Origin: Streptomyces sp. HNM0575
Lineage (GTDB): Bacteria; Actinomycetota; Actinomycetes; Streptomycetales; Streptomycetaceae
Direction of reading: 5' to 3'
NCBI RefSeq assembly: GCF_012726265.1
Contig: NZ_JAASAG010000006.1
Span: 248,001-312,000 of the forward strand
DNA: 64,000 nt
The position numbers were made by a program, and so were the translations under genes. Below, piece after piece: positions 15,231-24,822 of the stretch (position 1 is its first letter; every line of letters begins with the position of its first letter). A model generated the notes under the pieces. The model saw only the letters and a program-made list of their open reading frames with translations, did no database searches and was not told the origin of the DNA.

Positions 15231-17063
15231 TTACTTCCCGACGACCTCGATGCGGTCCGCCTTCGGCGGCTTCAGCGGGTCGGACTTCGAGGAGTGCTCC
15301 TTGAAGTACGCCTCCAGCGCCTCCAGATCGGACTTGCCGACGAGCTTGTCCTTGCCGTCCTTGAAGACGGGGAAGCCGTCGCCGCCGCCCGCCAGGAACT
15401 CGTTCATCGCGACCCGGTACGTCTTGTCCGGGTCGAGCGCCTTGCCGTCCAGCTTCACCGAGTCCGCCACGACCCGGTCCTTGCCGGACTTGGACATGTC
15501 GAGCTTGTAGCCGAAGCCGCCGGAGACCTGGAGGATCTTCGGGGACTTCTCGTTCGCCCCGCTGACCTGCTGCTGGAGAGCGGTGATCAGCTGCTTACCG
15601 GTGAGGTCGATCGCCGCCATCATGTTGGTGAACGGCTGCACGTTGAAGCCCTCGCCGTACGTCACTACGCCGTCGCCCTCCTCCTCCGAGGCCTTGTAGA
15701 CGAGGTCGGAGCGGATGCCTCCGGGGTTCATCAGGGCGAGCTGGGCGCCGCCCTTGTCCTCGGGCTTCATGAACTCCAGCTGGGCGTCGCCGATCACGTC
15801 GCCCAGCGGCGACTCGGGGGTCTCGGCGCCGCGGCCGTCGATGTCGTCGGAGATGTAGCCGATCGGCCTGTTGGCCACGGGCTCGGCCAGCTTGCCCCAG
15901 TGCTGGACGAGCGCCGTCATGTCCTTGGCCTTGGTCTGCTTGCGGCTGACGACGTGGTTGGCGCTCTTCACCTTCGTACGGACGATGTCGCCGCTGCGGC
16001 GGTCGTAGGTCAGCGTGGTGTCCGTGTAGAGCTTGCCGAAGGACGAGGCCGAGGTGACGGTGCGCGCGTGGCCCGAGGGGTCCGGGATCGTGCACGCGTA
16101 GGCCTCGTGGGTGTGGCCGGTGACCAGCGCGTCCACCTTGGGGCTGATGCCCTTGGCGATGTCGGTGATCGGGCCGGAGAGGCCGTCGCCGTTGCCGGGG
16201 CTGTCGCAGTCGTAGTTGTACTCGGGCTTCGCGGGCAGGCCGCCCTCGTGGATGAGCGCGACGATGGACTTCACGCCCATCTTGTCGAGCTTCTTGGCGT
16301 ACTTGTCGACGGTCTTGATCTCGTCGTGGAACTTCAGCCCCTTGACGCCCTCTTCGCTCACGATGTCCGGGGTGCCTTCGAGCGTGACGCCGATGAAGCC
16401 GATCTTCACGCCCTTCTTCTTCCAGACCGTGTACGGCTTGAGGATCGGGCGCCCGGTCTTCTCGTCCGTCACGTTCGCGGCGAGGTAGGGGAAGTCGGAG
16501 CCCTTGAAGACCTTGCCGTCCTCGGAGCAGCCGTCCTTGGGGTGACAGCCGCCGTCCTGTAGGCGCTTCAGCTCCTCGCGGCCCTCGTCGAACTCGTGGT
16601 TGCCGACGCCCGCGACGTCCAGGTCCATCTTGTTGAACGCCTCGATGGTGGGCTCGTCGTGGAAGAGCCCGGAGATCAGAGGGCTCGCGCCGACCAGGTC
16701 GCCCGCGGCGGCGGTGACGGTGTACGGGCTCTTCTTACGGGCCTTGCGCAGGGACGTCGCCAGATACTCGGCACCGCCCGCGGCCACCTTCTCCGTGGAG
16801 CCGTCCGGCTTCTGCCGTGACACCTCGCCGGAGGACCCGGCGGGCGGCTCGAGGTTGCCGTGGAAGTCGTTGAAGGACAGCAACTGCACGTCGACCGTGC
16901 GTCCTTGGGCGTGCTGCCCCTTGCCCTGCCCGTCGCGGGCGGCGGCGCCGCTCTCCGCGCCGGCGGGCAGCGCCGCGGCGAGCACGCCGACTGCGGCGGC
17001 CAGCGCGGCGGCGCCGGTGGTCAACCGGCTCAGGCGTCTGCGCCGTTGAGGTTTCACGGTCAT
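15231..17063 (-). CDS. Secreted bifunctional metallophosphatase / 5'-nucleotidase
   Basis: A 610-residue protein from ATG 17063. The signal peptide has an Arg-rich n-region (KPQRRRRLSRLTTG) and an Ala-rich core. The N-terminal calcineurin-like domain shows FNDFHGNLEP, the metal motif GNHEFDEG near residue 155 and GHTHE near 320, which together hold the two-metal site. The C-terminal 5'-nucleotidase domain carries NPGGIRSDL and the substrate-binding YKVAMNEFLAGGGDGF-type segment. It would release nucleosides and phosphate from extracellular nucleotides or UDP-sugars. A 325-nt gap separates it from the divergent methyltransferase gene. No sortase motif is present, so it is probably released or loosely bound. 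Confidence 0.93.
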   Translation of the reverse strand: MTVKPQRRRRLSRLTTGAAALAAAVGVLAAALPAGAESGAAARDGQGKGQHAQGRTVDVQLLSFNDFHGNLEPPAGSSGEVSRQKPDGSTEKVAAGGAEYLATSLRKARKKSPYTVTAAAGDLVGASPLISGLFHDEPTIEAFNKMDLDVAGVGNHEFDEGREELKRLQDGGCHPKDGCSEDGKVFKGSDFPYLAANVTDEKTGRPILKPYTVWKKKGVKIGFIGVTLEGTPDIVSEEGVKGLKFHDEIKTVDKYAKKLDKMGVKSIVALIHEGGLPAKPEYNYDCDSPGNGDGLSGPITDIAKGISPKVDALVTGHTHEAYACTIPDPSGHARTVTSASSFGKLYTDTTLTYDRRSGDIVRTKVKSANHVVSRKQTKAKDMTALVQHWGKLAEPVANRPIGYISDDIDGRGAETPESPLGDVIGDAQLEFMKPEDKGGAQLALMNPGGIRSDLVYKASEEEGDGVVTYGEGFNVQPFTNMMAAIDLTGKQLITALQQQVSGANEKSPKILQVSGGFGYKLDMSKSGKDRVVADSVKLDGKALDPDKTYRVAMNEFLAGGGDGFPVFKDGKDKLVGKSDLEALEAYFKEHSSKSDPLKPPKADRIEVVGK

Positions 17064-17388
17064 CGAGGGTCCCCTTCCTGGACTGCGCGAGCGCTGGCAG
17101 CCTACGGTCAACGCGCGTAGTGCGTCAGGAGTGCTGCGGTAACGACAGGGTTGCGGGCAGTGGAGCGGCCGGTGGCGCACGTCCTTTGCGGCGCTCCCGT
17201 GCCGCCCGGCCCTGATTCCCCGACTCCCTTGTGCCGCTTGCGACTTGGGGCTCACCCGGCCATCGCAGTCCGCGGTTCGGAGCGGCTAATGTCGGCGTAC
17301 ATCCGCGCGCACGGCGTGAGGCGGTGCCCGCCGGGGGCGCGGCCCGCGCCGTCCGTCCGGCAGGGCAGCGGCAGGGCAGGGGGTCACA
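17064..17388. other. Divergent promoter region
   Basis: These 325 bases lie between the minus-strand 5'-nucleotidase and the plus-strand methyltransferase and should hold both promoters. No palindrome, consensus promoter or small gene could be defended. Confidence 0.5.
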
Positions 17389-18210
17389 GTGAGCATCGAC
17401 GGACCGGAGCGCCGTACGGCCGAGGACGTACAGCAGAGGATCGACACGTCCGTCCCGCACACCGCGCGGGTGTGGAACTACTGGCTGGGCGGCAGGGACA
17501 ACTACGAGGTCGACCGGAGAACCGGCGACCAGATCCGCCGACTTCACCCGGGCATCGGCGAATACGCCCGCGCCGACCGGCGGTTCCTCGGACACGCGGT
17601 CGCGCACATGGCGGGCGAGCTCGGCGTGCGGCAGTTCCTCGACATCGGCACGGGCCTGCCGACCGCCGACAACACGCACGAAGTGGCCCAGCGGGCGGCG
17701 CCCGGGAGCCGCATCGTGTACGTGGACAACGACCCGATCGTGCTCGTACACGCGCAGGCGCTGCTCACCAGCACACCCGAGGGCAGGACCGCCTATCTCG
17801 ACTGCGACCTGCGCGATCCCGGCCGCATCCTCGAACGGGCCGCGGAGACCCTCGACTTCAGCCGTCCCGTGGCGCTGATCCTGCTCGGCGTGGTCATCTT
17901 CATCGAGGACGACGAGGACTCGTACGGACTGGTGCGCCGGCTCATGGACGGCCTGCCCTCCGGCAGCCTCCTCGCCCTCTCCCACACCGTCACCTCCCCC
18001 GCGATGCCCGACGTGGACAAGGCCGTCGCCTTCTGGAACGCCAACGGGACGCCGAAGCTCACCCAGCGCACCCCCGCGCAGGTCGAGCGCTACTTCGACG
18101 GGCTGGAGCTGCTGGAGCCCGGGGTGGTGCCGTGCTCGCGCTGGCTGCCGGGTGAGCTGCTGGACGCGCCGGAGGTGGCGATGTACGGGGGCGTCGGCCG
18201 CAAGAGGTAG
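17389..18210 (+). CDS. S-adenosylmethionine-dependent methyltransferase, DUF574 type
   Basis: A 273-residue protein typical of the large actinomycete family PF04672. The N-terminal signature SVPHTARVWNYWLGGRDNYEVDR is diagnostic. The SAM site follows as FLDIGTGLP, then VYVDNDPIV and LLGVVIFIED. These proteins have a Rossmann methyltransferase fold; natural substrates are largely unknown. The start is the GTG at 17389. It stands alone, divergent from the 5'-nucleotidase gene. Confidence 0.92.
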   Translation: MSIDGPERRTAEDVQQRIDTSVPHTARVWNYWLGGRDNYEVDRRTGDQIRRLHPGIGEYARADRRFLGHAVAHMAGELGVRQFLDIGTGLPTADNTHEVAQRAAPGSRIVYVDNDPIVLVHAQALLTSTPEGRTAYLDCDLRDPGRILERAAETLDFSRPVALILLGVVIFIEDDEDSYGLVRRLMDGLPSGSLLALSHTVTSPAMPDVDKAVAFWNANGTPKLTQRTPAQVERYFDGLELLEPGVVPCSRWLPGELLDAPEVAMYGGVGRKR

Positions 18211-18556
18211 GGCGCTCGCGCGCCCGCTCCCCCGCCGCAACCGCCGCGGTGCTCCCGGCTGCCCCGGCCTCCGGTCCCGCGCCGCGCCCGCGGCCTCCGG
18301 TCCCGCGCCGCGCCCGCGGCCTCCGGTCCCGCGCCGCGCCCGCGGCTTCCGGCTCCGTGCCGTGCCCGGTCCCGGGTGAATCTCCGGGACTCGTGGATCT
18401 CCGTATGTCCGTCGGCCCCGTCCCCGGCCGGGCAGGCCGCCGCGAGGGCCGGGCGGGCGGACGGGCTGGGCCGTATGGACGTGACATCGCGCGACGTGCG
18501 GTGATGCCCCATATATCTGGGTTTGTCGACTTTCCCTGAGAAAGCGAGAGCCCACC
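18211..18556. other. Intergenic region with 26-bp tandem repeats
   Basis: These 346 bases separate the methyltransferase and CapA genes, both plus-strand. A 26-bp tandem array occupies 18268-18345. The stretch after 18490 becomes less GC-rich and likely holds the CapA promoter. No gene is supported. Confidence 0.5.
18268..18345. repeat. 26-bp tandem repeat, three exact copies plus a decayed fourth
   Basis: The unit begins CCTCCGGTCCCGCGCC and ends CGCCCGCGG. Copies lie at 18268-18293, 18294-18319 and 18320-18345, and a degenerate copy continues to about 18365. The exact identity of the copies suggests a recent duplication. Confidence 0.9.
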
Positions 18557-19810
18557 ATGAGCACGTACATACGTCAGGCCGCCGTCGTCGCCGCCACGAC
18601 GCTGCTGCTGGGGACCGTCGCAGGCTGCGGCGGCCGGTACGTACACGGGCAGCGCGACGAGCGCCGCGACGACGCCGCTGCGAAGAGCGAGGCGTCCGCG
18701 GCGTCCGCACAGCGGCCGTTCACCCTGGTCGCCACGGGCGACGTCCTCTCCCACGACTCGGTGATACGCCAGGCCCGCACCGACGCGGCCGGCTCCGGCT
18801 ACGACTTCCGCAAGATGCTCGCCGGCGCCAAGTCCCTCGCGTCCGGCGCCGACTTGGCGATATGCCACATGGAGACCGTCTACGGCCGCTCCGGCGGCCC
18901 CTTCACCGGATACCCGGCCTTCAAGACGCCCCCGGACGTCGCCTCGGCCCTCAAGGACACCGGCTACGAGAGCTGTTCGTCCGCCTCGAACCACTCCATG
19001 GACGACGGCGTCGACGGCGTACGCCGCACCATCACCGCCATGGACCGCGCGGGGCTCAAGCACGCCGGGTCCGCCGCCTCCGCCCGCGCACACGGCCGTA
19101 CGACGATGATGAAGGCCGGCGGCGCGAAGGTCGCCCAACTCGCCTACACCTACGGCACGAACGGCATACCCGTGCCGAAGAACAAGCGCTGGGCGGTCAA
19201 CCTCATGGACCCGGACCGGATCATCGCGGACGCGCGCGCGGCGCGGCGTGCCGGTGCCGACATCGTGGTGACCAGCATGCACTGGGGCACCGAGTGGCAA
19301 CAGACGCCCGACAGCAGGCAGAAGAAGCTGGCGAAGAAGCTCACCGGCTCCCGCGACCGCAGCGGGCGCAAGGACATCGACCTCATCATCGGCACGCACG
19401 CGCACGTGCCGCAGCCGTACGAGAAGGTCAACGGCACATGGGTCGTCTACGGGATGGGCGACCAGCTCGCCGGGAAGATGGACGACCCGCGCGGCTCGAT
19501 GAGTTCGGCGGCCCGGTTCACCTTCGTGCCGCCCGAGGGCGGAAAGCCGGCGGCGGCCGGGACCGCGGCGCACCGCGACGCGAAGTCCGGCAAGCGCGCG
19601 GGGAACCGCGGACGGCAGGGCGAATGGACCGTGAAGAAGGCGGAGTTCGTTCCGTTCTTCGTCCAGACCTCGCCGCGCATCAGCGTCGTCGACCTCAGCC
19701 AGGAGAACGCCCGTGACGCGGGCGCCGGACGGGCCGAGGCGTTCCGCACCATCCGCGAGTCGGTCCTCAGCAGGGGCGCCGCGAAGCAGGGCCTGCGCAT
19801 GGGGCGTTGA
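18557..19810 (+). CDS. CapA-family metallophosphatase-fold lipoprotein
   Basis: A 417-residue protein. The N-terminus is a lipoprotein signal (VAATTLLLGTVAGC) with the lipobox Cys at residue 24. The CapA/PgsA fold shows VATGDVLSHDS, then ICHMETVYG, ASNHSMDDGVDGVRRT, VVTSMHWGTE and IIGTHAHVPQPYEKVNG, all in the expected order. The family is named for poly-gamma-glutamate capsule proteins, but lone actinomycete members have no proven role. It would sit on the outer face of the membrane. A weak GAGA element precedes the ATG, and a hairpin follows the stop. No polyglutamate synthase genes are nearby. Confidence 0.9.
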   Translation: MSTYIRQAAVVAATTLLLGTVAGCGGRYVHGQRDERRDDAAAKSEASAASAQRPFTLVATGDVLSHDSVIRQARTDAAGSGYDFRKMLAGAKSLASGADLAICHMETVYGRSGGPFTGYPAFKTPPDVASALKDTGYESCSSASNHSMDDGVDGVRRTITAMDRAGLKHAGSAASARAHGRTTMMKAGGAKVAQLAYTYGTNGIPVPKNKRWAVNLMDPDRIIADARAARRAGADIVVTSMHWGTEWQQTPDSRQKKLAKKLTGSRDRSGRKDIDLIIGTHAHVPQPYEKVNGTWVVYGMGDQLAGKMDDPRGSMSSAARFTFVPPEGGKPAAAGTAAHRDAKSGKRAGNRGRQGEWTVKKAEFVPFFVQTSPRISVVDLSQENARDAGAGRAEAFRTIRESVLSRGAAKQGLRMGR

Positions 19811-20564
19811 GACGCAGCACCACGGCGTGCGCCCGGCGGACCGCATGAGCCGCCGGGCGCCGTCATGAGGACTGCCCGGGCTTCCGCCCCCCGCGGGCGG
19901 TGCGCCCGCCTCCGGAGCCGGGGGTGTCAAGCGGAGCAGGGGCCTGTCCCGCACCTTCGACGGAGGCCGAATCAGCCGCCGCGGCAGCGGAGTTGGAGAA
20001 CCCCCGGGTCGTCAGGTCGTCAGGCCACCTTCCGGAGTCTTCCGTCCGGATCCTGTTATGACTGATCTGACCTGAACGAAGTGTGTTCCGGGCTAATCCG
20101 AGGTTTCCGCTGTTTCTGTCTTTCCTCTTGTTTCTCTCGGTGGTCCGCTGTCGGCGGGGTGGGGAGAATTGTTCCTTTTGGGGCGCGGATTCCTGCGGGC
20201 AAAGTCGCTGGGATAAGCCGTGCCCGGTGCGTTCGCGGCCAATGCCGGGCATCACTGTTCCTTCCGCTCACCAGCGGCGAAGGGGAATGCGAAGACTTCG
20301 TACGAGACCGGAAGATGTTCCCGGGAGGCGCGCGTGCGGGCCGTCGGCCATTGATGCGTCAACGAAATGGCGTGATGCGTGCGGCGCGGAGAAAGCCCAG
20401 GTCAGTGCCGTTCGGAAAGAGTACGGACGGACTGCTTGCCGATACTTGTCGCAGGCCTTCAGGTTCCTTCTTCTTCGGCTTCCCACGCAGGGTGACTGCA
20501 TCTACACTGACGCGTCGTCAACCGGCTCCACTTCTCATCGATATGTGAAAGCTGCGGTCAACTA
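19811..20564. other. Intergenic region before the conservon
   Basis: No frame in these 754 bases has convincing codon bias. A terminator hairpin for CapA lies at 19829-19860. From about 20050 the DNA is noticeably less GC-rich, which fits a promoter region with a long leader for cvnA. No operator-like palindrome was found. Confidence 0.5.
19829..19860 (+). terminator. Hairpin terminator after CapA-like gene
   Basis: 11-bp perfect stem GCGCCCGGCGG / CCGCCGGGCGC with a 10-nt loop, 18 nt after the CapA stop. Confidence 0.75.
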
Positions 20565-22205
20565 TTGAGTACCGAATCATTAAGCGGACGGTCGGGGTTC
20601 AGACGCCAGACGGTGTGGCCCGCCGCCCTTTTACTCGCCGCTGTGGCGGTCATCGCGCAGATGGTCAGCTGGTGGACCCGGTCCCCCGCCGTGATGGCGA
20701 GCGGATCCGTCGCGGCCGTGGGGCTGCTGGCCTGCCTGCCCCACCTGTGGCGGATGCACCGTGAGGACATAGACAACGCCGCCCGCAGTGAGGAGCGGGC
20801 CGAGCAGACCAAGCGCGCCGCCGACGCCCAGGTGTCCTCGGAGAGGGCGCGCCTGACGGAACAGTGGCAGCAGTGGTCGCAGTCGCAGTTCGAGGCCTTC
20901 CATGACTCCGTCGAGGCCTGGGCCCGCGATCTGCGGACCCTGCTCACGGAGCGGCGCAGGCCCGACTCCTCCTTCCCCAGCCTGAGTCCGCAGACGGCGA
21001 AGGTGCTCACCAGCGCGCTCGACGAGGTGGACGAAGAGCTCATCGACGTCCAGGACGCCTGTGAGCACGCGATCGTCTTCCTCGCACAGCGGCTCCAGAC
21101 GGGCGGTCTCCAGATCCAGGAGAAGGCCGGCGGCCTCACCGAGCGCCCCGAGCCCGGACTGCCCGAACTCGGCATCGAGATCGACCACTTGGCGACGACC
21201 TTCGCCCACCACGCCCAGAGCCTGCGCATCCTCGGCGGCTCGTGGACCGGCCAGCAGTGGCAGGACACGGTTCCCCTCACGGACATCGTCCGTGCGGCGG
21301 GCGGTCAGATCACCGACTACCAGCGCGTGGTGATCGGCGGCGAACCCGACCTGGGCGTCAAGGACTTCGCGGCCGAATGGCTCATCCACCTCGTCGCCGA
21401 GCTCCTCGGCAACGCGACGACCTACAGCCCCAGGAGCAAGGAGGTCACAGCGCAGCTTGAGGCCGTGCCGTCGGGGGCGGTCATCCAGATCGACGACCGC
21501 GGAACGGGCATGACCGAGGCCCGTCTCCAGAAGGCCCTCGAACTGGTCGCGGGCCCGCGCGACACCAGCATCCGCGATCTTCAGACCCCGCAGATCGGGC
21601 TGGCGGTCGTCGGGAACATCGCACGCCGGCTCAACATCAGGGTGAGCCTGGGACGTTCGCCGTACGGGGGCATCCGGGCCGTCGTGCTCGTGCCCATGGA
21701 CCTCCTCGAAGCGATCGACCCGGTGTACACGATGCCCGTACCGGAAGGCACCGCCGGGCCGGCGGCCGAAGAAGAGCGGCCCCTGCGAGCGGAACGCGAC
21801 GAGAGCCCCCTCGCCGCACCGTCCCGGGTGGCGCCGGAGTCCCTGCCGTCCCGGAAGCCCGCCGCCGCGCAGTCCTCCGCGTCCGCGCCGTCCTCCGCGT
21901 CCTCCGATCCGGCGCCTGCCGCGGACCCCGCGTCCGTGCTCGCGTCCGAGCCGTCCGGGGCGTCCGAGCCGTCCGAGTCCGCGACGTCCCCCTCGGACCA
22001 GCCGTCCCCGGCCGTGGGGCTGCCCAGGCGCCGTTCGCCGCGGCACACCGCCTCCGCGGCTCCCGTCGAAGCGCAGCAGACCGGCGCGGACAGCGAAGAA
22101 GACCCGGAAGCCGCCGCTTCCTTCATGAGCTCCTTCGTGCTGGGGGGCCGGACCTCTTCGCCCGATGATGAAACCGATTCGCCCCAGGGGGACGACGACC
22201 GATGA
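20565..22205 (+). CDS. cvnA: Conservon sensor-kinase-like ATPase (CvnA)
   Basis: A 546-residue protein. Two membrane helices lie within residues 17-62 (WPAALLLAAVAVIAQMVSW, then a second), followed by a charged coiled region. The HATPase_c domain spans about 270-390, with N box ELLGNATTYS, G1 box IDDRGTGM and a later GLAVVGNIARRL. There is no canonical phospho-accepting H box. A long Ser/Pro/Ala-rich tail follows. The start is a TTG at 20565 with no clear Shine-Dalgarno; a GTG at 20613 is the alternative. CvnA proteins sense signals at the membrane and work with the CvnB-D proteins as a G-protein-coupled-like module. The stop overlaps cvnB as ATGA. Confidence 0.88.
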   Translation: MSTESLSGRSGFRRQTVWPAALLLAAVAVIAQMVSWWTRSPAVMASGSVAAVGLLACLPHLWRMHREDIDNAARSEERAEQTKRAADAQVSSERARLTEQWQQWSQSQFEAFHDSVEAWARDLRTLLTERRRPDSSFPSLSPQTAKVLTSALDEVDEELIDVQDACEHAIVFLAQRLQTGGLQIQEKAGGLTERPEPGLPELGIEIDHLATTFAHHAQSLRILGGSWTGQQWQDTVPLTDIVRAAGGQITDYQRVVIGGEPDLGVKDFAAEWLIHLVAELLGNATTYSPRSKEVTAQLEAVPSGAVIQIDDRGTGMTEARLQKALELVAGPRDTSIRDLQTPQIGLAVVGNIARRLNIRVSLGRSPYGGIRAVVLVPMDLLEAIDPVYTMPVPEGTAGPAAEEERPLRAERDESPLAAPSRVAPESLPSRKPAAAQSSASAPSSASSDPAPAADPASVLASEPSGASEPSESATSPSDQPSPAVGLPRRRSPRHTASAAPVEAQQTGADSEEDPEAAASFMSSFVLGGRTSSPDDETDSPQGDDDR

Positions 22206-22606
22206 GTCACGAAGCAGCCGCGTACGACCAGTCCTGGATGCTCAGTGACGTAGCTGATGTCCCCGGCGTCCAGCACGCGGTGGTACTCAGCGCCGACGGT
22301 CTGGTCCGCGCCCGTACCCGCGATCTCGGCGTCGACGAGGCCGACACGCTCGCCGCGGCGGCGGCCGGGCTCCAGTCGCTGGGCACCAGCCTGGCGGGGC
22401 GCTTCGGCGAGGGCGGGCTGAAGCAGCACATGGTCGAGTGGAAGGGCGGTTTCCTCTTCCTGCGGGGCGCGGGGGACGGATCCAGGCTCGCGGTGATCAC
22501 CAGCAACAAGGTCGATCCGGGTGTCATCGCCTCTCAGATGGTGCTCCAGGTCCAGCGGTTCGGCGACTACCAGTCCAGTCCGCCGAGGAGGCGCTCGGTA
22601 ACGTGA
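22202..22606 (+). CDS. cvnB: Roadblock/LC7-domain protein (CvnB)
   Basis: A 134-residue protein, typical CvnB length. The roadblock fold is seen in WMLSDVADVPGVQHAVVLSADGLVRA, then AAAAAGLQSLG and LAVITSNKVDPGVIASQM. These proteins act as GTPase-activating or scaffold partners for the Ras-like CvnD. The gene is coupled by 4-nt overlaps to cvnA upstream and cvnC downstream. Confidence 0.93.
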   Translation: MSHEAAAYDQSWMLSDVADVPGVQHAVVLSADGLVRARTRDLGVDEADTLAAAAAGLQSLGTSLAGRFGEGGLKQHMVEWKGGFLFLRGAGDGSRLAVITSNKVDPGVIASQMVLQVQRFGDYQSSPPRRRSVT

Positions 22607-22971
22607 CCGGACCGAGAGGACCGAGAAGGGGACCTGTACGCCCCTACGTGCTGACCCGCGGGCGTGCCCGGCCTCGTCAACGGCTGGCCGTGGAGACGCT
22701 GCTCGAAACCGTCGACCCCGAAGGCAGTGGTCTCCCGGTGACCGCGAGCCGGCAGGAACGGATGCTGTGGCGGATGTGCCGCCACAGACTCTCGGTGGCG
22801 GAGTCCGCCGCGCACCTGGGCCTGTCGGTCAGCGTCGTCACGATCCTCGCCTGCGACCTGATCGAAGCCGGATACCTGACCACACGTTCCCAGGTGCCGA
22901 AGGCGCAGCTTCCCGACGTGCACATACTCCAAGAGGTACTTGATGGACTCCGCAGACAACTCAGCGCCTGA
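22603..22971 (+). CDS. cvnC: DUF742 protein (CvnC)
   Basis: A 122-residue DUF742 protein. The GTG at 22603 overlaps the cvnB stop as GTGA. The sequence VRPYVLTRGRARP near the N-terminus and a winged-helix-like core (HRLSVAESAAHLGLSVSVVTILACDLIEAGYL) are typical. The role is unproven; it belongs to the conservon complex. The cvnD ATG lies within its 3' end, a 29-nt overlap. Confidence 0.92.
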   Translation: MTGPRGPRRGPVRPYVLTRGRARPRQRLAVETLLETVDPEGSGLPVTASRQERMLWRMCRHRLSVAESAAHLGLSVSVVTILACDLIEAGYLTTRSQVPKAQLPDVHILQEVLDGLRRQLSA

Positions 22972-23551
22972 AGGGCGCTATCTGGCCCCGACCGTCGACC
23001 AGGCACTGAAGATCCTCGTCGTCGGCGCGTTCGGGGTCGGCAAGACCACGCTGGTGGGAAGCGTCAGCGAGATAGACCCGCTGCGCACGGAGGAGACCAT
23101 CACCCAGGCCAGTACGGGGGTCGACGACCTCTCCGGTCTCTCGGGGAAGTCGGCCACGACCGTGGCCATGGACTTCGGGCGTATCACCCTCAACTCCCGA
23201 ATGGTCCTCTACCTCTTCGGCACGCCGGGGCAGCGGCGCTTCTGGGACCTGTGGGAGGGTCTGGTCATCGGCTCGATCGGCCTGCTGGTCGTCATCGACA
23301 CCCGCAGGATCGAGGACAGCTTCGAGATCCTCGACCAACTCGACCTGCGCAGCCTTCCGTTCGCCGTCGCGATCAACCAGTTCCCGGACTCGGCCCGCTA
23401 CGAGGACGACGAGCTGCGGGACGCCCTCGATCTGCTCCCGGAGACGCCGCTCATCCATCTCGACGCCCGCAACCGCCATTCGTCGACGGAGGCACTGATC
23501 ACCCTCGTCGAGTACGCCGCCCGTATCAAGGCCCAGGAGAAGGTCGCGTGA
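22943..23551 (+). CDS. cvnD: Conservon Ras-like GTPase (CvnD)
   Basis: A 202-residue small GTPase. Walker A is GAFGVGKTT (near residue 28), the G3 motif is FGTPGQRRFW, and the G4 position reads NQF instead of NKxD, the usual change in CvnD-type proteins. The G3 element has Thr-Pro-Gly in place of the classical DxxG. AGAGG precedes the ATG at 22943. It would switch between GTP and GDP forms and connect the CvnA sensor to downstream effectors. The stop overlaps the P450 start. Confidence 0.93.
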   Translation: MDSADNSAPEGRYLAPTVDQALKILVVGAFGVGKTTLVGSVSEIDPLRTEETITQASTGVDDLSGLSGKSATTVAMDFGRITLNSRMVLYLFGTPGQRRFWDLWEGLVIGSIGLLVVIDTRRIEDSFEILDQLDLRSLPFAVAINQFPDSARYEDDELRDALDLLPETPLIHLDARNRHSSTEALITLVEYAARIKAQEKVA

Positions 23552-24822
23552 CCACACCCGCACCCCCGCGCACATACGGCTCAGAAAAGCTCGTATCGCT
23601 CACGGAGATCACCCAGTCCAGAGACCCGCACCGCATCTACCACCAACTCCGCCTCCAGCACGGCCCGGTGGCGCCCGTCGAGCTGGAGCCCGGCGTGCCC
23701 GGCTGGCTGGTGATGGGCGTCGACCAGCTGCGCATCATCACCGAACGCGAGGCCCTCTTCTCCCGCGACGCCCGCAACTGGCGGGACCTCAACGACGGCA
23801 TCGTCTCGCCGGACTCCGGGCTGCTGCCGATGATGGCCTACCGGCCCAACGTCATCGGCGCCGACCAGCAGGAGCACAGGCGCCTGCGGCAGCCCCTGGA
23901 CGACGGCGTCGGACGCATCAACCACCGTGCGCTCCGCCGCCAGGTGCAGCGGATCTGTGGCGAACTCATCGGCCACTTCTCCCAGTCGGGCCGCGCGGAC
24001 CTCGTCGCCGACTACGCGGCCTACGTCCCCATGCTGGCCGTCGCGAGCCTCTTCGGCCTCGACACCCGCCAGGGCCACGAGCTGCGTGCCGCGCTGATCG
24101 CGCTGTTCAGCAGCCAGACGGACTCGCAGGTCGGCAACCGCAGCTTCGAGCAGATCCTCTTCGACACCCTGCGGGAGCGGCAGGCGAACCCCACGGACGA
24201 TCTGACGACCGCCCTGATGAACCACCCCAACCTCCAGGACGATCCCGAAGTCCTCCAGTCCATGGTGGTGATGATCTCCGCGGGGAACGAGACGACCACC
24301 TGCTGGATCGCCCACACGCTCTACCGGATGATCACGGACACCTCCTTCGACGACCGGCTGCGCAGCGGCCAGCTCGGCGTGGACGACGCCCTCGACGAGG
24401 TGCTGTGGCGCGAACCGCCGATGACGCACATGCCCGCGCGGTACGCGCTGCGCGACATCGAGCTCGGCGGCCAGGCCATCCGCCACGGCGACGTCCTCAT
24501 CCTCGGGCTCTCCGCGGCCAATTCGGACCCGGCCCTCGCGCCCGAGGGCACCCGCCCCCACAACAACCGCGCGCACATGGCCTATTCGGCCGGGCCGCAC
24601 ATGTGCCCGGCGCAGGACACCTCGCGCGTGATCACCCGTACCGCCGTGGACACCGCGCTGCATCTGCTGCCCGGTCTGCGGCTCACCGTCACACCCGGCG
24701 AGATCAGCTGGAACCCCAGCCCGTGGACCCGCTGCCCGACGCAGCTGCCCGTCGCATTCGCCGTACCGCACGAAATCCGCACCACGCCCGCAGCCGCCCG
24801 CCCGACTGGAGAATCCGCATGA
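23548..24822 (+). CDS. Cytochrome P450, CYP157-like, K-helix ExxR lost (CvnE-type)
   Basis: A 424-residue P450-fold protein starting at GTG 23548, overlapping cvnD as GTGA. The I-helix AGNETT (245-250) is present. The heme-ligand loop is atypical but keeps Cys353 (SAGPHMCPAQ). The K-helix reads Glu284-Val-Leu-Trp287, so the Arg of the normally invariant ExxR is Trp. Loss of ExxR is the hallmark of the CYP157 family, members of which sit in conservons next to CYP154 enzymes. It may act as a P450 with unusual heme-pocket stability or as a non-catalytic partner. The substrate is unknown. Confidence 0.85.
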   Translation: MTTPAPPRTYGSEKLVSLTEITQSRDPHRIYHQLRLQHGPVAPVELEPGVPGWLVMGVDQLRIITEREALFSRDARNWRDLNDGIVSPDSGLLPMMAYRPNVIGADQQEHRRLRQPLDDGVGRINHRALRRQVQRICGELIGHFSQSGRADLVADYAAYVPMLAVASLFGLDTRQGHELRAALIALFSSQTDSQVGNRSFEQILFDTLRERQANPTDDLTTALMNHPNLQDDPEVLQSMVVMISAGNETTTCWIAHTLYRMITDTSFDDRLRSGQLGVDDALDEVLWREPPMTHMPARYALRDIELGGQAIRHGDVLILGLSAANSDPALAPEGTRPHNNRAHMAYSAGPHMCPAQDTSRVITRTAVDTALHLLPGLRLTVTPGEISWNPSPWTRCPTQLPVAFAVPHEIRTTPAAARPTGESA

